A stretch of 64,000 nucleotides of DNA, from contig CM062804.1 in NCBI GenBank assembly GCA_031772625.1, positions 1,017,518,514-1,017,582,513 on the forward strand, given 5' to 3'. Source of the stretch: Pinus tabuliformis (lineage: Eukaryota; Streptophyta; Pinopsida; Pinales; Pinaceae). The position numbers and the translations under genes were made by a program. Positions 11,301-22,560 of this stretch are shown in pieces; position 1 is the stretch's first letter; each line of letters begins with the position of its first letter. Below the pieces are notes generated by a model, which ran no database searches, had not been told where the DNA came from, and was given only the letters and a program-made list of their open reading frames with translations.

Positions 11301-12633
11301 CAAAACTGGGAGCAGTCAACTATTAGTTTAATGCCACAGTACAAAAGCAGAGGTTGCCTGGGCAGTACTTCATCTTCCCTCTGCGTGGAGCACCATGCTA
11401 GGTCATCAAGTCCTCCTGAACTTGGATGTCTTCATTTATTAGGTATTCGTTGACCCTGGTTTTGTGTCACAAGGGACCTTTCTGGGTCAACCCATGCCGA
11501 TTTTAAATGTTGCACCTCTTTCCTTAAATTCCTCAGCTGCCGACCCACCACACCGTTAAAGTTTTGCATTACTTTATCAAAGAGTTATCGCATCGAGTTT
11601 TTCCATTAAAGGTCCTTATAGGACGGGAGTGCCTCCCCTTGACAATTGCGATCGTCGATATGTGGGATTGGGCCCACGTGGGATATCATAATCGGTCATT
11701 ACATAGTATTACCTATTTTTTCCTTGTTTAGTGACCATGTTGCTGGATATATGCCGAAAAATACCCTCGCTGTCCCATTGAGCGGAAGCGAAATAGACGT
11801 CTTAATGATCGTTGACCTAGGTCGTTGATCTGGGTCGATTCAATCTAGTTCATTGATCCGGGCCTGATGGTATCACAATCGCAATGTGGGAGAGGGACTT
11901 TTTACCACATTTCATAGTGCTTGTCGATAGTCCAGGCGCGAAACTTCCATAAAGCATGATATATAAAATATCGCATCTGGAACCAAGGCTCACATATCGC
12001 CATCAGAAATGGAAAAGGGGTTTTAATATAGAGTTACGGTGATTTTCAATGTTCCAGATGTGACGGTTTATATAATGTATCACATAAAATATTACATCTG
12101 GGAGGGTTCTCGCACATCGCAATCGCAGGTTGGAAGGGACTTTGGTGGAGGAGGGACTTTGACGTGTGCGATACCGGATTGTGATATCATAATCAGGGGG
12201 GGAATTATTGCAATCAGTGAGAAGGAGTGGTGATGAGTGGATATGGCAATCAACAGGGAAACTTTGTGATATGCGATATTGGCAGAGGAGGGATTCCATT
12301 GCAAACGGCGAGAAGGAGTGGTGCTAGGCATATATGTATTAAAAAAAGGGAAAGGGCCGATAACGATTATGGTTTGTGAGTCCTAATGCTTAAAAATGGT
12401 TTCGGCATGATATTTGAATGTTTTAACACATTTCAAAGGGGAACAGAAATCAGGGCTAGAGTTTAAAAAACAATGGAAAAAATGGGGTTTGTGCAAGACA
12501 TGGTTTTAAGGGAATATGGAAATTTCTCCAAAATAATTTACACTGGACCTGTTCTTCCTCCTTTAATATCCAATTTGCAAATCATAGCAACCTCTTTGTA
12601 CAACTGGAACTCTCTTTTCAGAAGGTGACAACA
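11301..12633 (-). repeat. 3' LTR remnant of the Tat-like element
   Basis: This segment is clearly homologous along its length to 41533-42873, the U3 side of the 5' LTR, and has the same orientation. It ends in plus reading with GAAGGTGACAACA, so on the minus strand it starts TGTTGTCACCTTC. The partner of 40419-41532 is missing, so only about 1.33 of 2.45 kb remains. It carries several TCGCAATCGCA-type words (for example 11876-11886 and 12117-12127). Confidence 0.8.
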
Positions 12634-12824
12634 TTGGCTCCACTTGGGGATAGGGCATTGGATTGCAATGTGTCGAGAACCTGTAGACTGTGAACTTCTC
12701 TTTTGGGCATGGAGTCTTTTCTAAACAAATGATAATCTTATGAAAGTGGAATTTTCAACAAAAACTGGAAATTTCATATAATAATTATAATACACACACC
12801 GGTATTTACAATGGGTGCGAGACA
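12634..12824 (-). other. Tat-like 3' untranslated stretch with possible polypurine tract
   Basis: There is no ORF. On the minus strand the sequence next to the LTR start reads AAGTGGAGCCAA, a weak polypurine-tract candidate of the kind found at the 3' end of this lineage. The composition is only moderately purine-rich, so this is tentative. Confidence 0.35.
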
Positions 12825-14060
12825 GGTACCTCTAATTATGGAAATAGAGTTTGAGGAATTGACCATTTACTGGTAGCTTTAACCATTCAACATTGAGATT
12901 TTCGAGCAGGTACGTATTATTTCCTTTCTCTTCTGAAATTTTGAAAGGGTCAAACCAAAGTGGATCGAAGTTTCCATGTTTTACTTTTTCTTCCCATCGG
13001 AGAACTAAATCTCTTGGTTGAAGAGGTCAATCCTTGGCCTTCTTGTCAAACAGGGATTTCATCTTTTGTTGGTAATTTTCCAATTTAGCCCCCACCTGTT
13101 CTTTGTTTTCATGAAGTTCGACCAGTTGGTTTATCCTTCGTGTCAAGGCACTTGGCTCTTCCTCAACTTCTTGTAATAAATTTTCCACTGGAATTTCTAA
13201 TTGAATTGGGAAGACTGCAACCTTACCATACACTAGCTCGAAAGGCAATTTTCCAGTGGATAGTTTAGGAGTTACTCAATTAACCCAGAGGGAAAACTTC
13301 AATTACGAGTCCCAGTTCCTTTGATTCTCAGTGATGGTGTTCTTCAACACTCTCACCATAGTTTTGTTTGAGGACTCAGCTAAACCGTTACCTTGAGGAT
13401 AGTAGGTAGTGGAGTCCCAGATGATGATGTTGAATTTCTGACAGAAGCTAATGAATTTTACAGATTTGAAGACTTGAGCATTTTTAGTGATGATTACGAT
13501 AGGGAAACCAAAGCGAGATAATATGTTCTCCTCCATAAACTTGATTACCACTGAGTCTGTGGCGTTTCTAGATGGGATGACCTTTACCCACTTGGTGAAA
13601 TAATCTGTGACCATCAATACCCACTTGTGTTGGCCACTGGAAGGTGGGTTATTTCTCCTATGAAGTCTAGTCCCCACTGTCTGAAGGGTTCTTCTACATG
13701 CATTGCAATCAGGGGGAGAGGAGAAAGTTTTTTTTCTCAGCAAACACTTGGCACTTCTGACATGACCTAACTTAGGAATGAACATTTCCAAATAGTGTAG
13801 GCTAGTAGAATCCCACCTTGAGGATCTTGTGAGTTGTGGTCTTCTAGCTGTAATTACCTCCACAAACTCCTCCATGAAATTCCTCAGTCACTTTATGAGT
13901 TTCACCTTCTACCAAACATAACAGCAAAACTCCCATTGGGTCCTTCCAGTAGAGTTGACCATTGGATATGATATACTTTTGAGCTTGTAGTCTTAGAGTT
14001 TTGTACTTGGATTTATCTAGTCCTAGTGGGAACCTCATAAATAAGAGATAATGGACGATA
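12825..14060 (-). pseudogene. Tat-like integrase
   Basis: On the minus strand the zinc-binding part begins near 14040 (QKYIISNGQLYWKDPMGVLL), followed by the core at 13650-13300 with VTDYFTKWVKVIP, then ITKNAQVFKS and GNGLAESSNKTMV. The first Asp and the Glu of the D,D,E triad are kept, but the second Asp, normally in an ITDNA context, is Lys here. The C-terminal part (13248-12825) has PFELVYGKVAVFPIQLEIPV and a long helix, then the PVNGQFLKLY end typical of this lineage. A stop at 13025 and a frame change near 13275 also break it. Confidence 0.85.
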
Positions 14061-15204
14061 TTCTTATACCAGGGTGATCCCTCATATTTAGCATAGATCT
14101 TTTACTTTTATGTTTTAATCCCGTTCTCCTGAACCTCTGTTCTACCTTCCTCTGTTATCAAGTTTATCCCTAAAGCTTGGAAATTAGATTTTGATAAAAT
14201 CTTGGCTAACCCCTGGCCTTTTATGAGCTTAGTAGGCTTTATGTCCAACTCATATTCATGTATCTTTATTATCCACCTACCCCCTTTTCCTTCACTTTAT
14301 CCTTGCAAAATAATGTCCTTGACCGCTGTTGTTGGGACAAATGTTGTGATTTCTGATTGTAGCACACACTTGAAATGCCTTCAAAGCCTTGACTAGCACA
14401 TAGGCTTGTTTTTCCAAGATGCTATATTTCAGCTCAGTATCCCTCAGGACTTGGTTGAAGAAGGAAATGGGTTGTTCATAACCATGTTTATTCTTCTGTA
14501 GCAGAACTGCGGCAACAGTATGTGGAGAAGCAAAAGAAAATATATAGAAAGGCACTGAGTAGTCAGGGTTGACTAGTACCAGGGCTTCAGCCAAAGCTTC
14601 TTTAATTCTAGTGAAATAATCTTGGGGTGCAAGGCTCCACTTGACTTCATTTTCCTTTTTTAGCATATCTGTAATACCCTTCACTATTTCTACATAGTTG
14701 GGTATGAACCTCCTCAAGAAATTGATTATCCCCAAAAAGGCTTGGACCTTTTTCTTATTTCTCGGTAGAGGAATATCACTAATAGCTTCGACTTGTTTAG
14801 GATTGATTTTCACTCCTTGCACTACTATGTGTCCTAGTAGTTTCCCCTCACTCAAGGAAATCTGGGATTTCTTGGGATTCAAAGAAAGACCATATCTCTT
14901 GCATTTCTCAAAGGTAAGCTTCAAGTGGAGGATGCATTCTTCATCGATCTTAGAGAAGACTGTGATATTGTCCAAATATACCACTACGAATTTGTCATGC
15001 TCCCCTACAAAAGCTATATCCATAGCTCTCTAAAAAGTGGCCCCTACATTATAAGGTCGAAAGGCATGCAAGCATACATGAATGTTCCCCAAGGGGTGCT
15101 AAAAGTAGTCTTCTTCTGATCATCAAGGTGAACTGCCACTTGGTGGTAATCATAAAACCCAACCATCATGGACATTCTAACTGACCCAACCACCAATATG
15201 AAAT
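14061..15204 (-). pseudogene. Tat-like RT C-terminal half and degenerate RNase H
   Basis: From about 15204 down, the translation gives RMSMM, then YHQVAVHLDDQKKTTF and PWGTFMYACMPF, then MDIAFVGEHDKFVVVYLDNITVFS. The catalytic box normally reads YLDD; here the second Asp is Asn. The thumb and connection follow with LSLNPKKSQISLSEGKLLGH and FLGIINFLRRFIPNY. The ordinary RNase H region reads VPFYIFSFASPHTVAAVLLQ, where most gypsy elements have a CDAS motif, so the first catalytic Asp is absent. Such loss is known in Tat elements that carry a second RNase H. The RT N-terminal half lies beyond the solo LTR, at 17260-17646. Confidence 0.88.
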
Positions 15205-15209
15205 CCATC

Positions 15210-17259
15210 TGATTCAAGTAGCTCCGGACACATGCATAAGTCCAAGCAGGGTAAAAAATGGTTAAAATCCAAAGTGTTCACATTTCAACAAACTCAACAT
15301 CAGATTGAAGTGCTCGTCACCCTGATTCTAATGGTGTCAACAACACTCAAATCTGAGCTCGTATGAAGAAGTTAGAGAAATTCAAAGTTCATGTTTGACT
15401 TGGATAGGTGGCAGGAGAAGATGAAGTGGCAGAACTCCCAGTGAATGGGGAAGCACTAAATGGAAGGCCGCCATTGGTCCCACATTTCTCTTGTCACAGA
15501 AGGAAAAAGTCAACGAATTCAAATCGACCCTAGGTTGCGATGAGATAATCGCATATCACAATCGCAAAAGCCAAGTGTTTATGAATCAACCCAAGCAGGG
15601 AAGGGGTGCGATGAAATAAATCGCAATCGCACATTGCAAGGGAAGCAGTACAACATTGGCCCCCGATAGAGTCAATATACGATGTGATTTCATATTGCAA
15701 TCGCAAAGGGGAAGTGCCTTATGAATCATCCCTTGGAAGAGTCAGGATGTGATGCATCGCATATCGCAATTGCAAAGGGGAAAGTCCGCCACCCTCGATT
15801 GGTTATACACCATATATATATTTAAACTAAAAAACCAGTGGGAGTTGAATCCATAACTGGCGGGTTCGACGGCCTCTTCCACGTGGTGGCCCCACAAAAA
15901 AATTGCATGCTAAATAAAGAGGGCCAGGATATGATCCCCCAACCTCTCCTCAACCAACATGCCAATTTACCACTACGCCAAATGGCTAGGTGTGGTAAGC
16001 TCCGTCATCGATTTCTACTTAAACCCAACATTTATTAGATGCGGGGGAGGAGGTGACAGAGCAGACATTAGATTGCGGAACCATGAGCCCAGGAAGAACC
16101 ATGCCCAGACGAAACCATGATTTGCAGTTCCAGAAGGTGGAACCATGATGGCATGAATTTCGAGACAAAGAATCTTTTGCAAAGAATATTCCTTAATGCC
16201 TGAAAGATTCCATGGGGGGGTAAAGTTTCATTTTGATAGAATGATATGAATTTTATAGTTATTTTAACCAAAAATTCGTAGGTAACATGATGGAGAAATC
16301 ATAATCAACAATAGAGCAACATATTTGTAGATTCCCAGTAGAGAAGAATCTTGAGGGAATCTTCCAGATTCCTTAGAGGCTGAAATTCGCCAGAGTTAGA
16401 ATGTAGCCAAATTTATACTTCAAAGTCTAAGAATCTCAAAAGGATCATGATGGCAAGATCAGATTTCTGATCTAAGTTGTAGATCTCCATTCATCCCAGA
16501 GAACCGAATCTTTGGAGAATCATGGGGAATCTAAAAGATCCCTACAGGCCTAGATTTTGACGGTGTCAGAATTCGACAAATGGATAGTCAATTTTACACC
16601 TTTCGACGACACAAATTTAGTGGTGTAGTTAGTTTTTGCAGCTGAGCCTTCCATTTTTCAGTCAACTTCAGAGGTGAAGGTACATGAATCAGCCATGTCA
16701 TGTTTTCCTTCATAGTTGTTGATATGATGTATTATGTTTTGAGATCATTGTTTGATGTTATGATGTGAGATCACTTTTTCCACATTATGTGAGATGTATC
16801 TAGCTTTTTATTTTGTGTATTATTGTTGAGATCCCTGTGTAACTATATTGAAGGGATACTCATTGCCACATTGTGCGATATCATGTTAAGTTGTCATGTT
16901 GCGAGGAAGCCCTTATTGAGTGAGAATTCCTGTAGGGAGAACGTCTCGTGGAGAGACAAGCCACTCTTTTTAAGGGCATATGACCTTGTTATGACAACAA
17001 ATATTCCATGTACATCATCATCATTTCCAGCAGTATATGAAGCAGCCTCCACCATCTTGACACTAGGCTCGGAGACGTAGTCCAAGTTGGACGAACTCCA
17101 TTATCAAATTTCTTGTGTTTTGATTGACTGATCATTGTCATGTTTTGTCTTGTTGAAGCATGCACATGTGGTTATTTATGCTCTTTTAAATTAAATTCTA
17201 AGAACATCACAGAAGTAAAAGATCTTGGATAATTCTGGTAGCTGAAGGAACCCGGATCA
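15210..17259. mobile_element. Solo LTR or LTR-only element, 2.05 kb, in the Tat-like RT
   Basis: The insert starts TGATTC and ends GGATCA (TG..CA, inverted repeat with one mismatch). It is flanked by CCATC at 15205-15209 and 17260-17264, a perfect 5-bp target duplication. The RT chain breaks after KDNYPLPKM on the right and resumes with MDFILVVG on the left, exactly at the duplication. Inside, four tandem units of about 65-70 bp (15534-15785) carry TCGCAATCGCA-type words, followed by a TATA-like run near 15812. No coding sequence is supported; an open frame at 16823-17080 has no recognisable features. Orientation is uncertain. Confidence 0.88.
15534..15785. repeat. Short tandem array with TCGCAATCGCA-type cores
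   Basis: Four units of about 65-70 bp each contain a GCGAT word, then a TCGCATATCGCAATCGCA-like core, then AAGGGGAAGTG. Cores lie at about 15549-15566, 15621-15631, 15694-15706 and 15757-15776. The core is close to palindromic. The array sits upstream of a TATA-like run, a layout seen in LTR U3 enhancer repeats, though a regulatory role is inference. Confidence 0.65.
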
Positions 17260-17646
17260 CCATCTTAGGCAGTGGGTAGTTGTCTTTCAACAATGCTCTG
17301 TTAAGGTTATGAAAATCCACACATGGCCTCATTTCTCCATTATTTTTTTGGACTGGGACTAAGTTCGCCAACCACTCTGAATACCTTAAAGGCACTATGA
17401 TTTTAGCCTTTAGAAGTTTCCTCACTTCTTTTTCAATGGAGGGGAGTAATAGTGGATTAATCTGCATGAATTTCTACTTGCATAGTTTTATTCCACTCTT
17501 TAAAGGAATCTTATGTTGTATTATGTTAGTATCAAATGCTTCTAATTCATCATAAGTCCAAGTGAAAACATCCTTATAGATTTTGAAGAGATTTAAATAC
17601 CTTTGTTTATATTGTCAGGGGATTCCTTTTGATAGTCTGACCATGT
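17260..17646 (-). pseudogene. Tat-like RT N-terminal half and lead-in
   Basis: Minus-strand translation from about 17600 gives DVFTWTYDELEAFDTNIIQH, then KIPLKSGIKL, a stop, and MQINPLLLPSIEKEVRKLL, IVPLRYSEWLANLVPV, GEMRPCVDFHNLNRALLKDN and YPLPKM, where the solo LTR insertion begins. This is the finger and palm start of RT. The upstream end meets the target duplication of the Gag-PR-only element at 17646-17650. Confidence 0.88.
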
Positions 17647-17650
17647 GGGG

Positions 17651-18693
17651 TGTTGTCTAGGTAAATCCTCTTTGTGGACAGAGATGATCCCTCTAGCCCA
17701 ATGAGTGGGTCTAGCAACCTAAGTGACAATCTACCAGAAACTTTCCTAAGTTACAATTGAAAAGAGAGACGAAGAAGATGGCCTACCTCGTTCTGATGCT
17801 ATCTCGATCTCCTTTGTTGAATACCTTGAATCACTTGCTTCACGAGATCATTCCTACTGCTCATAGCATTTATGAACCTGCACAATAGATCGAGACACAA
17901 CAAGGGATGCAAATAAAAACATCATATTCAAAGGAAACCTACTTAACTGATCAAGGAATGTTAAGATAGATGATACATGAGCATACTCATCAATGGAAGA
18001 TGAACCAACAGTTGTATATTAATAGAAAATAAGGGGAAGCATACAACCTAGCCTTGATGTTGGTAGGCTCTCCTTAAATGAATATCCAAGTCCAAGCTAA
18101 GCTCTCCAATCACTCCTTCTCAAATCCAAATGAGTAGCATATAGGCACAATCTTAGCATAAGGGTGCAAATAGGCATAGACCAACCATTTGGGAATGGGA
18201 GAGGATGGATATATATGCTGCGAAAGGGAGTTAGGATCTCTCCAAAGATAGGATTAGGCACTCATCTCAAGGAGGTAGCTCATAGGGATAAGACCAAGAG
18301 GCCAAGTTGGGAGAATTTGCCCTCATCTATGCCGAATAATCTCCAACTCGCCGCTCTAGAATCTTCTAGATCATGAAGCTTCTCATCCTCTTTGGGAAAA
18401 TTTTATTTTTGGGATCATCGCAGGTATACAAGTGAATAGAGTGATGCCATTGCAGGTCAAGTACAGTGCAACAAGTGATCATCATTTTTTTTAGTCTCAT
18501 AAGGGTGATGATTCTTAAATTAGGGTTTTAGAGCTATTTCCTTCAGGGGAAGCTCAAGGCATTTTCCAATAAAAGTCTTAGGAAGGATCTGAACTGCATA
18601 TATGAATGAGTACACTGCATGATTATTATGTTTCGGGAACTTTGGGGTATGTCACGGGGAAGTGCAGGAGGTGTGACAAAATATTGTGTAACA
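17651..18693 (-). repeat. 3' LTR of the Gag-PR-only element
   Basis: Plus reading starts TGTTGTCTAGG and ends GTGTAACA, so on the minus strand it begins TGTTACAC. It aligns along its whole length with 24092-25131. On the minus strand a short purine-rich TAGGGGACATC just precedes it (18694-18704), a plausible polypurine tract. Confidence 0.88.
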
Positions 18694-18838
18694 GATGTCC
18701 CCTAAAGAATGAAGGCGGAACGAGGAGTGATGGCTGAGATTCTTTACGATCTTTTGCAAGGATGAGGAAAAACACTATCAAGAGACCTGAAAATCAAGGA
18801 TGCATATACATATACATATCTGAGAGAAAAAAAATGAA

Positions 18839-19075
18839 TCCATGGTATGGACATAGCCATCTGGATGATAAGGACTATAAGAAAGTATCCATGGTATGGG
18901 CGTAGCCATCTGGATGATAAGGACTATAAGAAAGTATCCATGGTATGGGTGCAACCATCCAAATGAGAAGGATCATCTATGAATCTTAGATCCAAGGTAT
19001 GGTTGCAACCATTCGATATAGATGGATCATCATAAATGTAAAGTCCCACAGTATGGTCACAACCATTTGTATAAC
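18839..19075. repeat. 49-bp tandem repeat array
   Basis: Units beginning TCCATGGTATGG start at 18839, 18888 and 18937. The first two are 49 bp and nearly identical. Two more diverged units start near 18991 and 19044. The array is in the 3' non-coding half of the Gag-PR-only element, close to its 3' LTR. Confidence 0.8.
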
Positions 19076-20520
19076 AGAAACATGTGTACAATCATGAATA
19101 AAATATAACTCCACGCAACCAAAGTCATATCAGACAAGACTCAAGGTCTTGTGCTCCATCCCGACCCGATCAAAGTATGAATTCTAACATGTGAATGAAT
19201 GTGCTGAAGAAGAACATTCTAGAAAACCACCTAATTACCAGCCAATGATGTGGATCATTAACAGGTATGAGAGAAACCACCAATAATGACAATGGCTCTC
19301 AAGGTACGACAGTACAATCTGTGAATGTGATAATGAAACTGAAATCGAACACTCGTGGAATCATCCAATTGAAGGCCAATGATGAAGACTTGTCGTTAGA
19401 TGTGAAGAACTTTCCATTAATGCATGCAAACTCTAGGGTACTGAAAGGGATTTTCTAAGTCATCTTCTTGGATAATGAGCTGAAGTCGATAGGAAGGGAC
19501 CCGTCGAAGGAGGGAAATTATGAGTCCCCCATCATCGACACAAAACAAGGAATAAAGTGGAATGGAATGAATAAGGTCCAAGACTGTAACAATGGGTTAG
19601 ACAATGTATAGGTAAATAACTGCAGATATGACTTCTCTTGAACACTGGCGACATGACTCTAGAGTGGGGTAGCATTTGACTCAACACAAGACTAAAGGTC
19701 ATGATGAAAAAATGGAATAGTCAAATGAGAGGAAAAAATGGATCATCCAAACCCAGGAGGACAAGTGACTGAGTGAGGATATCCCAAACCTGACACAAAA
19801 GCTAAAAGGTGTCATGTTCAAGAGAAACATGCTGCCTATACAAAGGATGTTACATTTTTATTTTTCCCCCACTATTTGTAGCGAGTACCCTAATTATTTT
19901 TATCACAACCTTGAAGGGGATAACATATTCTTGTCATGTAAATTCATTCTTTGGATGAATCCATCCTAGTAAATTTTACGAGTCCTAGGAAGGAGAAACT
20001 TGGTCTCGTCACGGTGACGAGTCTTTCGTCGTAAAATTTTAATGAGTCGGCATAAGAATAACTCAGTGCCTTTTTTCACATTTAGATATTTTGAAAAAGA
20101 GACGAAAAATAAAACTCCATCAAGTCCCTTTTCATAAATAGTCAATCTTAGCCTGAAAAAGGGGTAAACGTATACTGAGATGACATCAATTCATTTAATT
20201 TAATGAGTTCGAAAATACAAGTACTTGACAATCTTTTCATATTTAAAAGGTTAGAAAATCACTAAAATATGACTCCTCCTGGAGGAATGAGTTGTATAAA
20301 AGGATAGCAACTGGTTCCGGTCATGACAGAACTGCTCAAAACATGTAAAGGTCAAGAGGCTGGCTAATAAGACCACTCATCGCAAATTTTCCCTAGGCAA
20401 AGGTAAAACAACTAATTGAAAGAAATTGATCGGACAAAGAGATGGTGACGATGGTAAGAAAATACCAAGGCTCATCTGGAAAAACAGGCTGATAAAAATG
20501 GCTATCATGAGATGTAAAAT
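19076..20520 (-). other. Non-coding interior of the Gag-PR-only element
   Basis: No RT, RNase H, IN or other recognisable domain is visible in any frame. Open frames here (for example plus 19267-19458) have no supporting features. This is where pol would be expected in an autonomous element. Confidence 0.6.
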
Positions 20521-20938
20521 GGGAATGGTTTCATTTTTACAAAAGCTTGAAACATGAGAAACTATGCTTGAGTATACTTGAATATGGTTTCATTTTTCAC
20601 AAGCTTGAAACATGAGAAAAACTATGCTTGGATTTGGTTTCATTTTTACACAAGCTTGAAATGGAAACAAACTATGCTTGGATTTGTTTGCATGCCCCTA
20701 GCATAAACTATGCTTGGATTTATTTAATTTTTTAATGAGTTTCACATAGGAAAATAACCATGCTCATGACACCTATTTCATTTTTAAACGAGGTTGACAT
20801 AGTAAAAGAACTATCCTCATAGAGACCTAATTCATTTTTTAACTAGGTTAACATAGTAAAAGAACTATCTTCATATCCTTTGTTTCATTTTTTAAGGAGA
20901 TTGACACAAGACAAGGAACTCTGCTCCATAGCCTTTGA
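20520..20938. repeat. Degenerate tandem repeats of about 55-60 bp
   Basis: A phrase built from TTTCATTTTT, CAAGCTTGAAAC and AACTATGCTTG recurs from 20528 to about 20720, then a related form with TTTTTAA.GAGGTTGACATAG and AAGAACTATCCTCAT continues to about 20935. On the minus strand several copies read as EDSSFTM..FKNE-like repeats that follow the PR reading frame, so the array may once have been translated. Confidence 0.65.
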
Positions 20939-21900
20939 TCATAGAACAAAATAGGCCATGGGTTCCAAGATTTTCTCATTAGATGGGACGAGAAAATGCG
21001 GGAAGGAATACATGTCTAGGGATCCAAATGAAAACTTGGGCTCCAATGCCCCCAGTACATGATGTACTACATCATCCACTAGATCATCATTAGATGTGGG
21101 CATGGAATAGGTGGCCATGTAATTAACTTGTGGTGGGGGTGATACCTCTTGCACATAAGAACCACTTAGGGATGATGGTTGATTGGGATTTGATTCAAGA
21201 CCAATGAATGTAATATGATCAATGATCACAATGCTTCCTTCATGCGGGAAACACATCACTCAAAAGAGAGAATAAACAAGAGCTTCCATGATATAAACAT
21301 AGTCACAGCCAAGGAGTAGATTAAAATATAAATGGCCTTGGACAACCATCACGTCTATATAGACAATCTTTCTCCCCAAAGTAATAGGAAACTTAGTAAG
21401 GAGAATGGTTCCATTGTTAAAAGCTAATAGATTCTGGGTGACGGGGACAAGCTAAGGAGAACCTAAAGCTTGCCAAGTAGTTGAGGACAGAATTCTAACA
21501 GATGCTCCCTCATCTATGACTGTGCTAGGTACGGTCATATGGTAAGCCTGTATTGTAATCTAGAAAGGCACATAAGGCAGAAGACGATATCCTTCCAGTC
21601 GAATCCAATCAAAATAAGTGACTAAACTACTAGGAGGGGGTGTCATAGGAACACGAGAGCTACCCTCTTGAGCAATGGGAATAAGAGAAATGCTCTCATG
21701 CACCTCAGGAACAAGTGGATTTACCTCAAGTTCATTCAAAATTGACAAAACCAGAAGAACCTAAGAGGTATGGGGTTCACTCTCTACCTGAAAGGTATGG
21801 TTAACTGAAGGTGGAGTCAAGTCTATCATTTTCTCAACCAATGGTTGGTCAAGAATGGACTCATGAGACTCACTTCCAAAGAAAGTGTGGTTGACAAAAG
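20939..21900 (-). pseudogene. Aspartic protease region of the Gag-PR-only element
   Basis: Minus-strand translation gives a Pro/Ser-rich lead (ISLIPIAQEGSSRVPMTPPP, 21560-21748), then STVIDEGASV near 21500-21530 and NLLAFNNGTILLTKFPITLG, and the second PR block VVQGHLYFNLLLGCDYVY near 21290-21345, followed by VMCFPHEGSIVIIDHITFIG. The D-x-G-A-S and LLG..Y blocks match retroviral-type aspartic proteases. Stops at 21444, about 21258 and elsewhere show decay. A Pro/Ser-rich tail follows to 20939. Confidence 0.7.
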
Positions 21901-22560
21901 ATGAATTTTGATCAATCACTGGATCAATTAGTGAAGGATCATAGGAAAGATTTCAATACCCAACTGGAAGACGAGGTTGAGAAGCTGTGAGGTTTTCAAA
22001 CTCTTTGGAAGCTTCATCCATAAGAGGAAAAAGGTGAATGGGATGATTACCTTCACACAACTTACAGGGAATTTTTTATTTTCCCTTTTTCCCATAGGCT
22101 TTATTATTACTAGTTGAAGGTTTATCACAAGTATGATCAATAGAGGTTAATGACAAAAGTTGATGCGAACCTATGGACCACACTTATAAGACCTTGGTAA
22201 TACGAGGACAATCTCGAAGAAGGTAGTTTCCTTACATAACATGCAAGGGAATTTTACTTTATGGGGTTATTTTGAAGGTTTTTCTTTATTAGTTGCATCA
22301 GTAGAAATGGCTGCTTGGTTGCCCCCTTTCTGATTTTTCTTCTTATTCTTCGTCCTCTTCTTCTTCTTCTTAGCTTCCTGGTTACTAGAATCCAAACTTT
22401 CACCAGGCAAAGAGGAAGAATGGGGTGAAGAAATAGGAGAAGAAGGCAAGGGGTCAACTTTAGGATCAACATGAAGTTGATGTTGTTTAGGTGGAGGAGA
22501 ACTCAGTTGAAAAGTAGTTTGGACACTCGAAACCAAAAAGGTCAAAAACAACCAATAGAC
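21901..22560 (-). pseudogene. gag: Gag-like region with two CXXC clusters
   Basis: The minus strand encodes a Ser/Pro-rich stretch (22551-22380), a strongly basic Lys run (22370-22300), and then two cysteine clusters: CMLCKE near 22230-22250 and CKLCEGNHPIH near 22040-22080. The second resembles a zinc-binding CX2CX4H start. Several stops interrupt the chain. I infer a nucleic-acid-binding Gag C-terminus; the capsid part further upstream (22560-24060) is not recognisable. Confidence 0.55.

Noticed and set aside
16823-17085. Overlapping open frames on both strands
   Set aside because: They lie inside the 2.05-kb solo LTR and show no domain or start context.
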